Assembly (NCBI GenBank): GCA_026393475.1
Contig: JAPLAA010000101.1
Span: 95,394-159,393, forward strand
Reading direction: 5' to 3'
Origin: Actinomycetota bacterium
Lineage (GTDB): Bacteria > Actinomycetota > Acidimicrobiia > Acidimicrobiales > Ilumatobacteraceae
DNA: 64,000 nt
The position numbers and the translations under genes were made by a program. Under the pieces are notes generated by a model. The model made no database searches. It saw only the letters and a program-made list of their open reading frames with translations, and was not told the origin of the DNA. Each line of letters opens with the position of its first letter. The stretch's first letter is position 1. Shown piece by piece: positions 54,241 to 63,940 of the stretch.

Positions 54241-54885
54241 ATGAAGCGCAGGGAGAAGGCGGACCGGATCGGCGAGATCCTCGACGAGCTCTACCCGGAG
54301 ACCCCGATCCCGCTCGACCACACCGATCCGTACACGCTGCTGGTGGCGGTCGCCCTTTCGGCCCAGACCACCGACAAGAAGGTCAACCAGGTCACGCCGG
54401 CGCTGTTCGCCGTGGCCGACACGCCGGAGAAGATGGCAGCACTCGGCCCAGAGCGCATCCTGTCGTTCATCCGCGAGGTCGGGCTCGCGCCCACCAAGGC
54501 CAAGAACCTGTGGACCGCGGCCAACCAGATCCTCGACGCGGGCGGCGAGGTGATCCCCGACTGGGCGTTCCTCGAGTCGCTCGCCGGCGTCGGCCACAAG
54601 ACGGCGAGCGTCGTCATGTCGCAGGCCTTCGGCGTCCCCGCGTTCGCGGTCGACACCCACATCCACCGGCTCGCGGCACGGTGGGGGCTCTCGAACGGCA
54701 CGACGGTGGAGCGCACCGAGCGCGACCTCAAGGCCGTGTTCCCGTCGTCCACCTGGAACGCCCGCCACCTGCAGATCATCTTCTTCGGGCGCGAGTACTG
54801 CCCGGCGTTGCGTCACGACCTCACGACCTGCCCGATCTGCGGCTGGGCGGCGACGCTGAAGCGCACCCGCGCCGAAGCGCGCTGA
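54241..54885 (+). CDS. nth: Endonuclease III
   Basis: 214 residues. The helix-hairpin-helix LAGVGHKTASVVMSQ and catalytic Asp in AVDTHIHRLA are present, together with SAQTTDKKVN near the start. The C-terminal cysteine loop is unusual: C-x9-C-x2-C with no fourth cysteine, where E. coli Nth has C-x6-C-x2-C-x5-C. This variant (EYCPALRH then CPIC) occurs in a known Nth subfamily. TATGGT and 7 nt support the ATG at 54241 over the longer frame to 54145. Confidence 0.93.
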   Translation: MKRREKADRIGEILDELYPETPIPLDHTDPYTLLVAVALSAQTTDKKVNQVTPALFAVADTPEKMAALGPERILSFIREVGLAPTKAKNLWTAANQILDAGGEVIPDWAFLESLAGVGHKTASVVMSQAFGVPAFAVDTHIHRLAARWGLSNGTTVERTERDLKAVFPSSTWNARHLQIIFFGREYCPALRHDLTTCPICGWAATLKRTRAEAR

Positions 54886-54892
54886 CCGGCGA

Positions 54893-56182
54893 TCAGCCCA
54901 GCGCCGACGCCATCTCGCTGCGACGGCGCCGGAGGAAGGCCCGCTCCACGTCGTTCGCCGTCGACGCGATCGCGAGGTCGAACGCGAGCACCGACTCGGC
55001 CGGTCGGCCGATCCGCGCGAGCAGCTCGCCACGGGTCGCGTGGTACGGCGCGTAGGTCGACATCGACGTCGGATCGATCGCCTCGAGCGCGTCGAGCGCT
55101 GCCTCGGCGCCGTGGAGCTCACCGATCGCGATCGCCCGGTTCAGGGCCACGACGGCGTCCGGTCGGTGTGCGTACAGGAGGTCGTACAGCGCGACGATCT
55201 GCGCCCAATCGGTGGCGGCCGCCTCGGCGGCGTCGGCGTGCACGGCAGCGATCGCGGCCTGGATCTGGAACGGGCCCGGGCGGTTCCGCCGCAGACAGGC
55301 CCGCACCAGGTCGTGGCCTTCGGCGATGAGGTCGCGATCCCAGGTCGTCCGGTCCTGATCGGCGAGCAGCACCAGCGAGCCGTCGGGCGCCACCCGCCCT
55401 GGTCGGCGGGCATCGGTGAGCAGCATGAGTGCGAGCAGGCCGACGGCCTCGGGCTCGTCGGGCATCAGCGCCACCACCACCCGGGCGAGCCGGATCGCCT
55501 CGCCCGACAGATCGGCCCGCAGCAGGTCGGTGCCGGCGGATGCGGTGTGTCCCTCGGTGAAGACCAGTGTGAGCGCAGTGAGCACGGTGTGCAGCCGGTC
55601 GGGGAGCTCGGCCGGCGTCGGGATGCGGTACGACGCGTGGTTGTCGCGGAGCTTGCGCTTGGCGCGCACGAGGCGTTGGGCGACGGTCGCCTCCGGTACC
55701 AGGAAGGCACGAGCGATCTCGTGGGTCTCGAGCCCGCCGAGGAGGCGCAGGGTGAGCGCCACCTGGGCGTCGGGGGACAGCGCCGGGTGACAGCACAGGA
55801 ACATGAGCCGCAGCTGGTCGTCGGGGACGACCTCGACGAGGTCGTCGAGGTCGCGGGCGAGCTCGCGGATGGCGTCGGAACCGCTGAAGTCGTCGGTCGG
55901 CATGGCGTCGAGTTCGTGGAGCCGGTGGGCGGCGAGGTGACGGTCGGTGCGGGTCGACTCGCGGCGCAGGCGATCGATGGCTCGGTTCCTCGCGGTCGTG
56001 GTGATCCGCGCTCCCGGGTTCGCCGGCATGCCGACGACGGGCCACCGCTCGGCAGCGATCGCGAACGCCTCGGCGACCGCGTCCTCGGCGAGGTCGATGT
56101 CGCCGAGGACGCGGATCAGCGTGGCGGTGCACCGGCCGACCTCGCGCCGGTACACGGCGGCGAGGTCGACGTCGTCACCCAC
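54893..56182 (-). CDS. ECF42-type RNA polymerase sigma factor
   Basis: 429 residues. Sigma regions 2 and 4 occupy about 1-185 ([18 protein letters not shown], then [21 protein letters not shown]). The large C-terminal part is helical and TPR-like ([43 protein letters not shown]), a DUF6596-type region. ECF42 factors have this layout and sit beside a YCII/DGPF protein, as here. The GTG lies 6 nt after the YCII stop. Confidence 0.92.
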   Translation of the reverse strand: MGDDVDLAAVYRREVGRCTATLIRVLGDIDLAEDAVAEAFAIAAERWPVVGMPANPGARITTTARNRAIDRLRRESTRTDRHLAAHRLHELDAMPTDDFSGSDAIRELARDLDDLVEVVPDDQLRLMFLCCHPALSPDAQVALTLRLLGGLETHEIARAFLVPEATVAQRLVRAKRKLRDNHASYRIPTPAELPDRLHTVLTALTLVFTEGHTASAGTDLLRADLSGEAIRLARVVVALMPDEPEAVGLLALMLLTDARRPGRVAPDGSLVLLADQDRTTWDRDLIAEGHDLVRACLRRNRPGPFQIQAAIAAVHADAAEAAATDWAQIVALYDLLYAHRPDAVVALNRAIAIGELHGAEAALDALEAIDPTSMSTYAPYHATRGELLARIGRPAESVLAFDLAIASTANDVERAFLRRRRSEMASALG

Positions 56183-56188
56183 GTCGGC

Positions 56189-56539
56189 TCATTCGCCTTG
56201 GAAGGGACGGAGCTCGACCGGACCTTCACAGGCGGCGGCCGCCTTGCGCGCCCAGTCGAGCGCGGCGTCGAGATCGGTGACGTCGATCACCCAGAAACCA
56301 CCCATCACCTCCTTCGACTCGGCGAAGGGGCCGTCGGTCATGGAGACCTGGCCGTTCGTCGAGCGGACGACGGTCGCCGACGAGGACGGGTTGAGCCCGC
56401 CGGCGAACACGAACGAGCCGCTGCCGATCAGCTCCTCGTTGAACGCGCCCACCTGGGCGACCATCCGTTGCGCGTCGTCACCGGAGAAGTCGACGACGAA
56501 GTCCTCGTCGTGCCAGACGGAGAGCAGGTACTGGGCCAT
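56189..56539 (-). CDS. YCII (DGPF-type) protein
   Basis: 116 residues with QYLLSVWHDEDFVVDF, the MTDGPFAESKEVMGGFWVIDV motif (DGPF) and a short C-terminus. Companion of ECF42 sigma factors, presumed regulator of their activity. AAAGGA precedes the ATG at 56539. Confidence 0.92.
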   Translation of the reverse strand: MAQYLLSVWHDEDFVVDFSGDDAQRMVAQVGAFNEELIGSGSFVFAGGLNPSSSATVVRSTNGQVSMTDGPFAESKEVMGGFWVIDVTDLDAALDWARKAAAACEGPVELRPFQGE

Positions 56540-56693
56540 GGTGGCGTCCTTTCGGGTTCGCTGGTGCCGGCGCATCGGGCGCCGACACCATCTCGACGAA
56601 CGGCGATCACGGAATCGACACGTCGAGGCGAAGTTCATCGGAGATTCTCGCGTCCGAAGCGCCGCAACATCCGCGCTCGGTCATCATCGGCCC

Positions 56694-57656
56694 ATGGCGT
56701 GCCCTCGGACCGGACCGATCTCGGCGTGCCGCCGGGTCGGCCGACCGGTCGCAGTGGCTGCGATGGTGATGTTCGCGATCGGGTGCGCGTCCACGGCTGC
56801 GCAGCGGCCCGCATCGCCGGCAACCAGCGCACCGGCCACCATCGCACCGACCACCATCGCACCGGCGGCGCCGACCGAACCGATGGACGGGGGAGTGCCG
56901 GTCGTCGGACCGAGAGGCGTGGTGGAACCGATGATCCCTGCGCTGCCGCCGATGACATCGGCGCCGACGGACGCGGAGCCGGCCGTCGTCGCCGACGCAT
57001 CCCGGGTGCTGCTCGTGGGCGACTCGACGTTGCTCGCGATCCGGCGGTACGGCGCGCTCGGTGCGCTGCGCGGCTTCGACGTCACCTACGAAGCGGCGTC
57101 CTGCCGCACGCTCGGGGTGCCGTCGTGCGGCCCCGAACCGAGACCGACCAACGCGCTCGAGGTCATCCGCACGGCGAGCGGTCCGTTCGACGTGGTCGTG
57201 GTGATGGCGGGCTACGACGAGTGGTGGACGTCGTTCCCGACGAGCTTCGACGCCGTCGTCGACGCCGCCCGCTCGCAAGGTGCCGATCACGTCGTGTGGC
57301 TCACGTTCCGGGAGGGGGTCGGCTACACCGCACCGGACGGTGCGACCGCGAACGAGGCGTTCGTGAAGAACAACGAGACCCTCCGGGTGAACGTGGCAGG
57401 CGGGGCGTACCCCGACGTGATGCTCGCCGACTGGTACGGCTACACCACCCCGCCCGGTGACTGGCTGGCGCTCGACGGGATCCACATCACCGAGCCGGGT
57501 GCGTTCGGTCTGGCCGACTACCTCTCCCGCATCGTCGCGTTCCTCGACGGCAGACCGTGTCCGATGCCGCTCGAGATCGGCGCGCCGGCGGCGTCACCGT
57601 GCCCGCATCCCGACACGCACCCCCGACCGGTCGACATCGGCTCCCTGTACGGCTGA
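56694..57656 (+). CDS. Secreted SGNH-hydrolase-like protein
   Basis: 320 residues: probable lipoprotein signal (VMFAIGCAS, Cys near 31), a Pro/Thr-rich linker, then from about 100 a domain with LLVGDSTLLA (GDS) and near the end DGIHITEPGA (Asp and His), the SGNH hydrolase triad arrangement. Probably anchored outside the membrane; could be an acetyltransferase partner or esterase. CATCAT and 6 nt precede the ATG. Convergent with the TetR gene. Confidence 0.82.
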   Translation: MACPRTGPISACRRVGRPVAVAAMVMFAIGCASTAAQRPASPATSAPATIAPTTIAPAAPTEPMDGGVPVVGPRGVVEPMIPALPPMTSAPTDAEPAVVADASRVLLVGDSTLLAIRRYGALGALRGFDVTYEAASCRTLGVPSCGPEPRPTNALEVIRTASGPFDVVVVMAGYDEWWTSFPTSFDAVVDAARSQGADHVVWLTFREGVGYTAPDGATANEAFVKNNETLRVNVAGGAYPDVMLADWYGYTTPPGDWLALDGIHITEPGAFGLADYLSRIVAFLDGRPCPMPLEIGAPAASPCPHPDTHPRPVDIGSLYG

Positions 57657-57687
57657 CCGGGCGACAGCTCATGCGTCGGCGAAGGCG

Positions 57688-58359
57688 TCAACGGGCGAGG
57701 CCGCGCAGCACCACGTCGAGCATCGCGTCGATCGCGGACGCCAGGTCGCCACCGATGTCGTCGATCACGTCGGGCTGGGCCAGGTGCACGGTGCCCGACA
57801 GCAACACCGCTGCCATCACCGAGGCGTTCACCTCGCGGAACTCGCCGCGCTCGATGCCCTGGGTGACGAGCCGCTCGATGATCGACACGGCGAACCGGAA
57901 GTGACGGTCGAGCAGGCGGTGCGCGCCCGGCGTGTCGGCGAGGTCGTCGTAGGCGGCCGAACGGAACGCGTAGTCGGTGTTGGCGCTCACGTACTGGCGG
58001 AGCTGCTCGGTCGCCGGTGCCGCGGGGTCGATCGCCGCGATCGCCTGCCGCCCGATCCGGTGCATGAACCGATCGAGCACGAGCAGCAACAGCTCGTCCT
58101 TCGACGGGGCCAGTTCGTACAGGGTGCGCCGTGAACAGGTGAGCCGCGCGGCGAGCTCGCCGATCGTGAAGCCCGACAACCCGTCGTCACGGACGATCGC
58201 CTCGAGCCCGTCGAGCACCTCCCGGTGCCGTGCGCCGAGCCGCTCCTCGGCCGTCGTCGACAGCAGCGGTCGCGGCGCGCCGACGAACAGCAGGTGCAGG
58301 TCGTCCGGGGCGTCGTCACGTCGGGCGGTGTCGAGCCCGCTCGCTTCGTCGGTCGGCAT
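57688..58359 (-). CDS. TetR-family transcriptional regulator
   Basis: 223 residues. After an unconserved 35-residue start, the helix-turn-helix is GFTIGELAARLTCSRRTLYELAPSKDELL; the rest is the helical ligand domain. TAGGGT and 6 nt precede the ATG. It diverges from the SDR gene with a 90-nt gap and may control it. Confidence 0.9.
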   Translation of the reverse strand: MPTDEASGLDTARRDDAPDDLHLLFVGAPRPLLSTTAEERLGARHREVLDGLEAIVRDDGLSGFTIGELAARLTCSRRTLYELAPSKDELLLLVLDRFMHRIGRQAIAAIDPAAPATEQLRQYVSANTDYAFRSAAYDDLADTPGAHRLLDRHFRFAVSIIERLVTQGIERGEFREVNASVMAAVLLSGTVHLAQPDVIDDIGGDLASAIDAMLDVVLRGLAR

Positions 58360-58449
58360 ACGTGAACCCTACGCGGGTGCCGGCCCTGCACACGTTGGTC
58401 ACAGCGTCCGACCGGAGCGGGGGCGGTGGTCGGCGGGCAAACTGCCGTG

Positions 58450-59217
58450 ATGCACGCCGATCTCTCCGCTCTGTTCGATCTGTCCGGCCGCACCGCCATC
58501 GTCACCGGCGGCTCGCGGGGTCTCGGCCGGGCGATGGCCCTCGGGTTCGCGAAGGCCGGCGCGAATGTCGTGATCGCGAGCCGCAAGCTCGACTCGTGCC
58601 AGTCGGTCGTCGCAGAGATCGAAGCGCTCGGGGGAGCCGGGCTCGCGGTCGCAACGAGAATGCAGGAGCCCGACGACGTCGCCGCCCTCGTCGCTGCCAC
58701 CGTCGAGCGATTCGGCGGCATCTCGATCGTCGTGAACAACGCGGCCACGGTGCTCGACCGACCGCTCGACGGTGTCGAGCCGGCGACCTTCGCCGGCGCG
58801 TTCGGCACCAATCTGCTCGCGCCCATGCTGCTGGTGCAGGCGGCCCGCCCGCATCTCGCGGCCAGCGGGCATGGCGCAGTGCTCAACATCATCTCGATCG
58901 CGGCCGATCGAGCGACCCCCGACCGCTACTACTACCCGCCGGTGAAAGCCGCGCTCGCGCAGGTGACCCGGTCGATGGCGCGCGACCTCGCCGGCGAGGG
59001 CATCCGCGTCAACGCGATCTCGCCAGGCACGTTCCGCACCGACATGGTGACGAAGGCCTTCGACGATCGCATGCTCGACGTCGTCGCACGCTCGACACCG
59101 CTCGGTCGCATCGGCGATCCCGACGAACTGGTCGGCCCGGCCCTCCTGCTGTGCAGCGATGCGGGGTCGTTCGTGACCGGCGAGGTGGTCACGGTCGACG
59201 GTGGTGCGACCGCCTGA
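58450..59217 (+). CDS. SDR-family oxidoreductase
   Basis: 255 residues: TGGSRGLGRAMALGF, NNAATV, active-site YYYPPVK (Tyr-x3-Lys), TDM, and GEVVTVDGGATA at the end. A classical NAD(P)-dependent SDR of unknown substrate, likely regulated by the divergent TetR gene. CAAACT and 6 nt precede the ATG. Confidence 0.9.
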   Translation: MHADLSALFDLSGRTAIVTGGSRGLGRAMALGFAKAGANVVIASRKLDSCQSVVAEIEALGGAGLAVATRMQEPDDVAALVAATVERFGGISIVVNNAATVLDRPLDGVEPATFAGAFGTNLLAPMLLVQAARPHLAASGHGAVLNIISIAADRATPDRYYYPPVKAALAQVTRSMARDLAGEGIRVNAISPGTFRTDMVTKAFDDRMLDVVARSTPLGRIGDPDELVGPALLLCSDAGSFVTGEVVTVDGGATA

Positions 59218-59374
59218 GCTGCCAACCGTCGGGTCCGGGCAGTTCCGCTGGGCAGGCCTCCGCTCCGCCACAGCCGGCGGCGACATCCCGAGTTCCTGGC
59301 AGATCGTCTCCGATGACGGACAGGTCGAAGGACACCGGAGACACCCGAGTCGTCGACTCGGGCGAGGAGGACCC

Positions 59375-60139
59375 GTGAGTCGCGCTGGAACCGACCCTGG
59401 ACACACCACCGGCTGGGATGACCCCGGCATCGTGATCTGCACCGGTTCGGGGATCTCCGTCGCGTCGGGCCTCCCGACGTTCCGTGGCCCGGGCGGCCTG
59501 TACGAGGAGAACCCTGACCTCGCGTCACTGTCCGACGTCACCCGACTCGCGGACGGCCTCGACGGACTCTGGGGGCACTGGGGACCGCTGCGCGACACGA
59601 TCGCCGACGCCGAACCGAACGCCGCTCACCTGGCGATCGCCGATCTCACCACCAGACGCGCCGACGTCACCGTGATCACGATGAACATCGACGGTCTCCA
59701 CCATCGTGCTGCCCGACGAGTCGGCGCCCCGAGCGACACCCGCCGCCTCATCGAGATCCACGGCACCCTCGCCAAGAGCCGCTGCCGTGACCGCTGTGGG
59801 CACGACGACTGGGAGGACACGATCGCCCACGCGACCGCACCGACCTGCCCGGGCTGTGGCGGTCCGGCCCGGCCGGCCGTGGTGCTCTTCGGCGAGCACC
59901 CCGACCCGGAGCCGCAATGGTTCGCGAAACGAGCCGTGCGCGGCGTGACGACCTACGTCGCCGTCGGGACGTCCGAGAGCGTGTCGACGGGGGCCCGCCT
60001 CGCATCCAACGCCCGCTACGCCGGCGCTCACATGATCTGGGTGAACGTCGAACCGCCCCCGCAGCCCGACCACTGGCATCAGATCGTCCTCGGTCCCGCA
60101 GACGAGACGCTTCCGGCGCTGCTCGCCACGTTCCCCTGA
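59375..60139 (+). CDS. Sirtuin (Sir2-family NAD-dependent deacylase)
   Basis: 254 residues: CTGSGISVASGLPTFRGPGG (GAGIS-type NAD loop, with Ser for the usual Ala), TMNIDGLHHRAA where the usual sequence is TQNID (Gln replaced by Met), the catalytic His in EIHGTL, a four-cysteine zinc site (CRDRC and CPGC), and VAVGTSESV. GAGGAGG before the GTG supports the start. The Asn and Asp of NID are retained, so activity is possible. Confidence 0.92.
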   Translation: MSRAGTDPGHTTGWDDPGIVICTGSGISVASGLPTFRGPGGLYEENPDLASLSDVTRLADGLDGLWGHWGPLRDTIADAEPNAAHLAIADLTTRRADVTVITMNIDGLHHRAARRVGAPSDTRRLIEIHGTLAKSRCRDRCGHDDWEDTIAHATAPTCPGCGGPARPAVVLFGEHPDPEPQWFAKRAVRGVTTYVAVGTSESVSTGARLASNARYAGAHMIWVNVEPPPQPDHWHQIVLGPADETLPALLATFP

Positions 60140-60209
60140 ACGACCCGGCCACGATGAATGATCTGGCGCATGACATGACAGAACATGCGGTGGGGCTAGC
60201 GTCGCCTGG

Positions 60210-61109
60210 GTGCGCACCGACTGGTCCGAACTCTCCCGATGCGCCGCGCTGGCCTCGCATCGTCTGATCGGCTGGATCTTCTGGGATCCCACGGCGATCG
60301 CGAACTACGCGGCGCTCGGCGTCCCGAACGGCATGGGGTACTACATCGCTGCTCGAGCCGCGCCGCTCGCGGCCGCGGGCGACCAGGCGGTGACGGCCGC
60401 GTTCGGGTCGATCCATCCCGACTTCGTGCGTTTCTCCCTCGACCTCTGCCGCACGCACACGACGTTCGCCGATGCGGCAGCAGCGCGAGACAGCGCGGTG
60501 GCCGAGGGACTCCGCCGTCACGTACCGGAGATCGTCGACGAGCTCGCCATGTTCGCGACAGACCTGTGGGCCGCAGCCGATGCAGTGCCGTCGGCCGGCA
60601 GGGTGCTGTTCGCAGCGCATCGCCAATGGCCGCGACCCGTGGACGACGACGTGCTGTCGGCGTGGCTCGCGCTGAACTGCATCCGCGAGTGGCGCGGCGA
60701 CGTCCACTGGGCGATCCAGGTGGCCGACGGGCTCTCCGGCACCGCCGCCGGCATCCTCGACGGTGCGTGGCGCGACTACGAGGAGGGGTGGCTGCCGCGC
60801 AGCCGAGGCGCGAACGACGAGATGCTCGAGGCCGCGATGGCCGAGCTCGATGCCCGCAACTTCGTCACCGACGGTCGGGTGGACGAGAAAGGCGTGCGCC
60901 ACCGCCAGTCGCTCGAGGACCGGCTCGACCAGCTGACGGTCGCCCCGTGGCAGCACCTCGGCGCCGAGCGCACCGAGGCGCTGATCGAACTGGTGCTGCC
61001 CGTCGCCGACCGCCTGTTGGCGCTCGTCGACGCCACCGCCGGGCCCAACTGGATGCCGGCGGCACGGCTGCGGCGGGCATCTGCGGCCACGCCGGTGACG
61101 CTCACCTGA
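60210..61109 (+). CDS. SCO6745-family protein
   Basis: 299 residues. GYYIAARAAPLAAAGDQAV, FGSIHPDFVR and the Ala-rich helices with WRGDVHWAIQVADGLSG match the actinobacterial SCO6745 family, whose function is unknown (SalK-like proteins share it). The TAGCGT-N7-GTG arrangement supports the start at 60210. Not obviously in an operon. Confidence 0.85.
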   Translation: MRTDWSELSRCAALASHRLIGWIFWDPTAIANYAALGVPNGMGYYIAARAAPLAAAGDQAVTAAFGSIHPDFVRFSLDLCRTHTTFADAAAARDSAVAEGLRRHVPEIVDELAMFATDLWAAADAVPSAGRVLFAAHRQWPRPVDDDVLSAWLALNCIREWRGDVHWAIQVADGLSGTAAGILDGAWRDYEEGWLPRSRGANDEMLEAAMAELDARNFVTDGRVDEKGVRHRQSLEDRLDQLTVAPWQHLGAERTEALIELVLPVADRLLALVDATAGPNWMPAARLRRASAATPVTLT

Positions 61110-61200
61110 CGAGTCGTCCGGACGGCGACTCAGCCCGATCGTGACCCACGCCACCGCAGGCGTGGCTGCACGCCGTCGCCGGAGGGTGGACACTGTGGCC

Positions 61201-61800
61201 ATGGCCACCTACACCCTGCCCGATCTCGCCTACGACCCGGCTGCGCTCGAACCGCACCTGTCGGCCCGCATCGTCGAACTCCACCACGGCAAGCACCACC
61301 AGGCGTACGTCGACGGCGCCAACACCACGCTCGACAAGCTCGCTGCCGCCCGCGAGTCCGGCGACTACGGCTCGCTCGTCGGGCTGCAGAAGACCCTCGC
61401 GTTCCACGTCGCGGGTCACGTGCTGCACTCGATCTACTGGACGAACCTCGGCCCCGACGGCGGCGACCGTCCGACCGGTGAGCTCGCGGCCGCGATCGAC
61501 GACCAGTTCGGATCGTTCGACGCGTTCCGCGCCCACATGACCCAGGCCACCGTCTCGGTGCAGGGCTCGGGCTGGTCGGCGCTCGTCTGGGAGCCGTTCG
61601 GCAAGCGGCTGCTCGTCGAGCAGATCGAGGACCACCAGGACCACACGATCCTCGGCATCACACCGCTGCTCTGCATCGATGCGTGGGAGCACGCGTACTA
61701 CCTGCAGTACGAGAACCGCCGCGCCGATTACGCGAACGCGATCTGGAACGTGGTGCGGTGGAGCGACGTCGCCGCCCGCTTCGAGGCCGCCCGCGGCTGA
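61201..61800 (+). CDS. Superoxide dismutase (Fe/Mn)
   Basis: 199 residues. LHHGKHHQAYVDGANTTL with the first metal His, AFHVAGHVLHSIYW with the second, and CIDAWEHAYYLQYENRR with the metal Asp and His; the GSGWSALVW segment is typical. Intracellular (no signal peptide). GACACT and 6 nt precede the ATG at 61201; an in-frame GTG at 61141 is less likely. Metal choice cannot be read from the sequence. Confidence 0.94.
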   Translation: MATYTLPDLAYDPAALEPHLSARIVELHHGKHHQAYVDGANTTLDKLAAARESGDYGSLVGLQKTLAFHVAGHVLHSIYWTNLGPDGGDRPTGELAAAIDDQFGSFDAFRAHMTQATVSVQGSGWSALVWEPFGKRLLVEQIEDHQDHTILGITPLLCIDAWEHAYYLQYENRRADYANAIWNVVRWSDVAARFEAARG

Positions 61801-61805
61801 CGCTG

Positions 61806-61855
61806 AGCGCGGGGTCCGAGCGGGGTCCGAGCGGGGTCCGAGCGGGGTCAGAGCA
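61806..61855. repeat. Tandem repeats between SOD and malQ
   Basis: About four copies of GCGGGGTCCGA, 11-12 nt each, between the SOD stop and the malQ stop, the latter overlapping the array. Confidence 0.75.
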
Positions 61856-63503
61856 GGTCGGAGACCGGCAACGGCAGCCGGATGCGCCAGTTCGGGTGAT
61901 CGTTCTGGCCGGGCAGGTTCGGCTGCTCCACGGCGACCGCGAGGTCGTCGGTGGTGACCAGGCGCAGCCGTGACGACCCGGCGAGCAGCACCGTGTTCGC
62001 CGCAGCTGCCGCTTCCGCAGCAGTCGTCGCCGCGGGGGCGACCGCCCGAAGTCGGTGGAACACCTCGTCGTCGGTGGCATCGGCAGGGTCGCCGGTCTCG
62101 CCGCGCTCCCACACCCCGGCGACGGTGGGCAGGTCGTGCGTGGTGACCGTCGCCAACGCCGACTCCGGCCAGGCCGCCGGTGGGTCCTCCTCGAACCACA
62201 GCACCTTCGTGCCCGCGATCCCGCGAGCGGCGAGCGTGTCGCGCACCTCCAGTTCGACGGTGCCGAGGTCTTCGCCCACGACGAACGCTCCGGCCCTGGT
62301 GGCCTCGAGGCAGATGATCGCCAGCAGTTCGTCGGCCGGGAAGCGCACGTAGGCGCCCTCGGTGGGAGATCCGCCGGCGGGTACCCAGTACTGGCGGAAC
62401 AGACCCATCACGTGGTCCATGCGCAGGGCGTTCACGCCGCGGAGCGCAGCTCGAACCGTCTGGATGAACGGCTCGTACGCAGCGGCGCGCAGCTTCCACG
62501 GCACGAACGGCGGGATGCCCCACTCCTGACCGGCGGTGTTGAACTTGTCGGGCGGCGCCCCGATCCGCATGTCGAGCGCGAGCAGGTCGCGGAACTCGTG
62601 TGCGTCCGCACCGTTGGGGGAGAAACCGACGGCGAGGTCGCCGATCACCTGCACGCCCGTCGCCGCTACGTCGGCGAGCTGGTCGGCGATGCGCTGCTGG
62701 AGCCACTCGTGGAACCGCGCCCGCCGCTGCCACTCCTCGTCGTCCTCGAGCTCCGTCAGGTCGGTCGGCCAGTCGCGCCAGTCGGCCATGAGGATGTCGC
62801 AGTGGGCGTTCCAGCGAGCGATCGACGACGGCTCGATGCCCGGATGGTCGAACACGTCGAACTCGGCCTCGAGCAACGATCGCTTGGCGATCCATGCGTC
62901 GTCGCGGTCGATGAGCTGGCCGGCGGCGCAACGGAGCCGCTCGGGCACCGGTGCGTCCATGGCGAGCAGCATCGGGTTCCACGCCCGCCGGCTGCTCGGG
63001 TAGTACGGGCTCGGCTCCTGGGGGAGCGACGGGGCCGGCTGGTGCAGCGGGCTGACCAGGATCGCCGAGCCGCCCACGGCGACCACTCGCTCGGCGAGGG
63101 TGCGCAGGTCGCGCAGATCGCCGATGCCCCACGAGCGGTCGCTCCACAGCGCGTAGATCTGGGCGGCGACACCCCAGCCGTGCGGCAGCTCGGGGCAACG
63201 TGTCGGGTGCACGATCAGCCGGGTCGCCGGGCTGCCGTCGACCGGAGCGAGGTCGTGGTACCCGATGGGCACGTGTTCGGTGAGCTCGTCGATGCGACCC
63301 CACGAGGTGCCGTCCTCGAGGGTGAGGACGCAGGCGTTCCACAGGCGATGGTGCGTGCCCTGTTCGACGAACCACAGCGGACGGCCGGGTCGCGGCTCGC
63401 CCATCGCGACGCGGATCCGGTCGCGCACCACCGGGTCGATCGGGTGCCACACGCCCGCCACGTCGTGATAGCCCTCGGTGATGCCCCAGTCGTCCACGTC
63501 CAC
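61848..63503 (-). CDS. malQ: 4-alpha-glucanotransferase
   Basis: About 551 residues of the GH77 family: WGIGDLRDLRTL, SPYYPSSRRAWNPM, ALRMDHVMGLFRQYW (nucleophile Asp), VVGEDLGTV (acid/base Glu) and TTHDLPTV (third Asp). It transfers maltodextrin segments in glycogen or maltose metabolism. The frame stays open to 63584 but there encodes a run of CGC/GCATCG-derived repeats, so a start at GTG 63503 or 63497 is preferred; CACGAT precedes the latter by 6 nt. Confidence 0.9.
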   Translation of the reverse strand: MDVDDWGITEGYHDVAGVWHPIDPVVRDRIRVAMGEPRPGRPLWFVEQGTHHRLWNACVLTLEDGTSWGRIDELTEHVPIGYHDLAPVDGSPATRLIVHPTRCPELPHGWGVAAQIYALWSDRSWGIGDLRDLRTLAERVVAVGGSAILVSPLHQPAPSLPQEPSPYYPSSRRAWNPMLLAMDAPVPERLRCAAGQLIDRDDAWIAKRSLLEAEFDVFDHPGIEPSSIARWNAHCDILMADWRDWPTDLTELEDDEEWQRRARFHEWLQQRIADQLADVAATGVQVIGDLAVGFSPNGADAHEFRDLLALDMRIGAPPDKFNTAGQEWGIPPFVPWKLRAAAYEPFIQTVRAALRGVNALRMDHVMGLFRQYWVPAGGSPTEGAYVRFPADELLAIICLEATRAGAFVVGEDLGTVELEVRDTLAARGIAGTKVLWFEEDPPAAWPESALATVTTHDLPTVAGVWERGETGDPADATDDEVFHRLRAVAPAATTAAEAAAAANTVLLAGSSRLRLVTTDDLAVAVEQPNLPGQNDHPNWRIRLPLPVSDLL

Positions 63504-63535
63504 ATCGTGGCAGGCCGACGCCGAGGCGCGCCGGA

Positions 63536-63595
63536 TCGCCGCATCGCAGCATCGCCGCATCGCCGCATCGCCGCATCGCCGCATCGCTGGATCGC
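63536..63595. repeat. CATCGCCGC tandem repeats upstream of malQ
   Basis: About six copies of a 9-nt unit (GCATCGCCG and variants), lying in the open frame upstream of malQ and next to the divergent small gene's promoter. Confidence 0.8.
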
Positions 63596-63613
63596 CCTTA
63601 CACTTCGGACGTC

Positions 63614-63898
63614 ATGGGTAAGCGGATCATCGAGCGGCGGTTGCGCAAGACCGCGATGCGGCTGCGGTCGCTGCGCTCCGAGCTCGAGGTGCTCGACGAA
63701 CAGGTGCTGCACCTCGGTGACGACGCAGCCGACGCCGAGCTCCGGGCCCTCGTCTCGGAGACGCCGCTCGGCAGCGAACCCCGCGAGGCCCGGGCGCACG
63801 CCGATGCGCTGGCGAAGCACCGTGCGCACGTGGTCGACGAGATCCATCGGCTCGAACAGCTGCAGGACACCCTGCTCGACCAGCTCAACCTGGCCTGA
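63614..63898 (+). CDS. Small coiled-coil protein
   Basis: 94 residues, nearly all charged helix with heptad-like Leu spacing (LRSLRSELEVLDEQVLHL, then VVDEIHRLEQLQDTLLDQL), so probably a coiled coil. Not recognised. TACACT and 9 nt precede the ATG. Divergent from malQ. Confidence 0.7.
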   Translation: MGKRIIERRLRKTAMRLRSLRSELEVLDEQVLHLGDDAADAELRALVSETPLGSEPREARAHADALAKHRAHVVDEIHRLEQLQDTLLDQLNLA

Positions 63899-63930
63899 TC
63901 CAGCCGTGGTCCAGCCGTGATGCAGCCGTC
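63897..63930. repeat. CCAGCCGTG tandem repeats
   Basis: Three imperfect copies of about 12 nt (ATCCAGCCGTGG, TCCAGCCGTGAT, GCAGCCGTC), starting at the stop of the coiled-coil gene. Confidence 0.6.
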
Positions 63931-63940
63931 GGGCTGGCGC

